DNA of 64,000 nucleotides, taken from NCBI RefSeq assembly GCF_965140245.1, contig NC_134038.1:43706348-43770347 (forward strand), read 5' to 3'. The notes beneath the pieces are model-generated. The model searched no databases. It saw only the letters and a program-made list of their open reading frames with translations, and was not told the origin of the DNA. Positions 63,830 through 64,000 of this stretch are shown piece after piece (the stretch's first letter is position 1; every line of letters begins with the position of its first letter). Origin of the DNA: Athene noctua (lineage: Eukaryota; Chordata; Aves; Strigiformes; Strigidae). The translations under genes were made by a program, and so were the position numbers.

Positions 63830-64000
63830 AGCCTGCCGTTGAACCAGCGTACGCAGACAAGTCACTTCTCCAGACAGCCGGCTTCAGCCAGGCTTCCCCT
63901 GAGGGGTTTCCCTACCAGGCGTTACCAGCCGCCGGAACACCCCAGAGGGCTGCGGCGCCGACACGCCTGTCCAGGCCGCGGTTCACGCCGCCGGCGCCTC
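63830..64000. promoter_or_regulatory. Left edge of a second CpG island (possible LYPLA1 promoter)
   Basis: The last ~170 bases become sharply GC- and CpG-rich (for example ctgcggcgccgacacg and gttcacgccgccggcg) after AT-rich DNA, and the block is cut by the window end. In human the gene divergent to MRPL15 is LYPLA1, so this may be its promoter. No LYPLA1 codon is visible, so the name is inference only. Confidence 0.5.

Noticed and set aside
1..64000. SOX17 HMG box, tRNA genes, CRISPR arrays, endogenous retrovirus genes
   Set aside because: I looked for the characteristic motifs in the translations and sequence and found none that I could support.

Overview
This is vertebrate nuclear DNA, most likely from a bird (at least a sauropsid). 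It is AT-rich with long intergenic and intronic stretches, spliced genes and CpG-island promoters. It carries CR1-type LINE fragments whose 3' ends have the typical CR1 signature (a 'ggttggaaaagac' or 'ccttccaacc' block next to repeated 'attctrtga' units). No operons, prokaryotic genes, CRISPR arrays, recognisable viral genes or tRNAs were found.

One gene is identified with confidence: MRPL15, mitochondrial large-subunit ribosomal protein L15. It lies on the minus strand in five exons between 52,643 and 61,150. All four introns have GT-AG ends and phase-compatible junctions, and the expected product is about 291 residues. It starts in a CpG island (about 60,890-61,440). As written, exon 1 has no in-frame ATG: the natural start codon is one base out of register with the rest of the exon, which suggests a one-base loss in a G run (sequence error or real mutation). 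The last ~170 bases of the window are again CpG-dense. From the human gene order (LYPLA1 divergent to MRPL15) this is probably the edge of the LYPLA1 promoter, but no LYPLA1 coding sequence is visible.

The left end holds the most interesting signal. On the plus strand at 1,293-3,016 two exon-like segments join in phase across good splice sites into a hydrophilic, non-repetitive reading frame that I do not recognise. More phase-compatible segments follow at 3,823, 5,090, 5,227 and 5,544, giving alternative 3' ends. A second set of plus-strand exon-like segments lies at 38,685-38,995, 39,681-39,762 and 41,482-41,603. These are hypotheses from sequence alone. In the human order the interval downstream of MRPL15 leads to SOX17, and I know of no protein-coding gene there, so a coding gene here would be notable.

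The rest (about 5.7-38.7 kb and 41.6-51.9 kb) is gene-poor. It holds three CR1 remnants (22.2-22.96, 28.85-28.94 and 47.29-47.35 kb), mononucleotide tracts (notably C22 at 34,994 and A24 at 46,457), a ~42-bp imperfect tandem repeat at 35.4 kb, an isolated CpG-dense patch near 40.05 kb, and a few perfect palindromes, two of them in MRPL15 intron 1.
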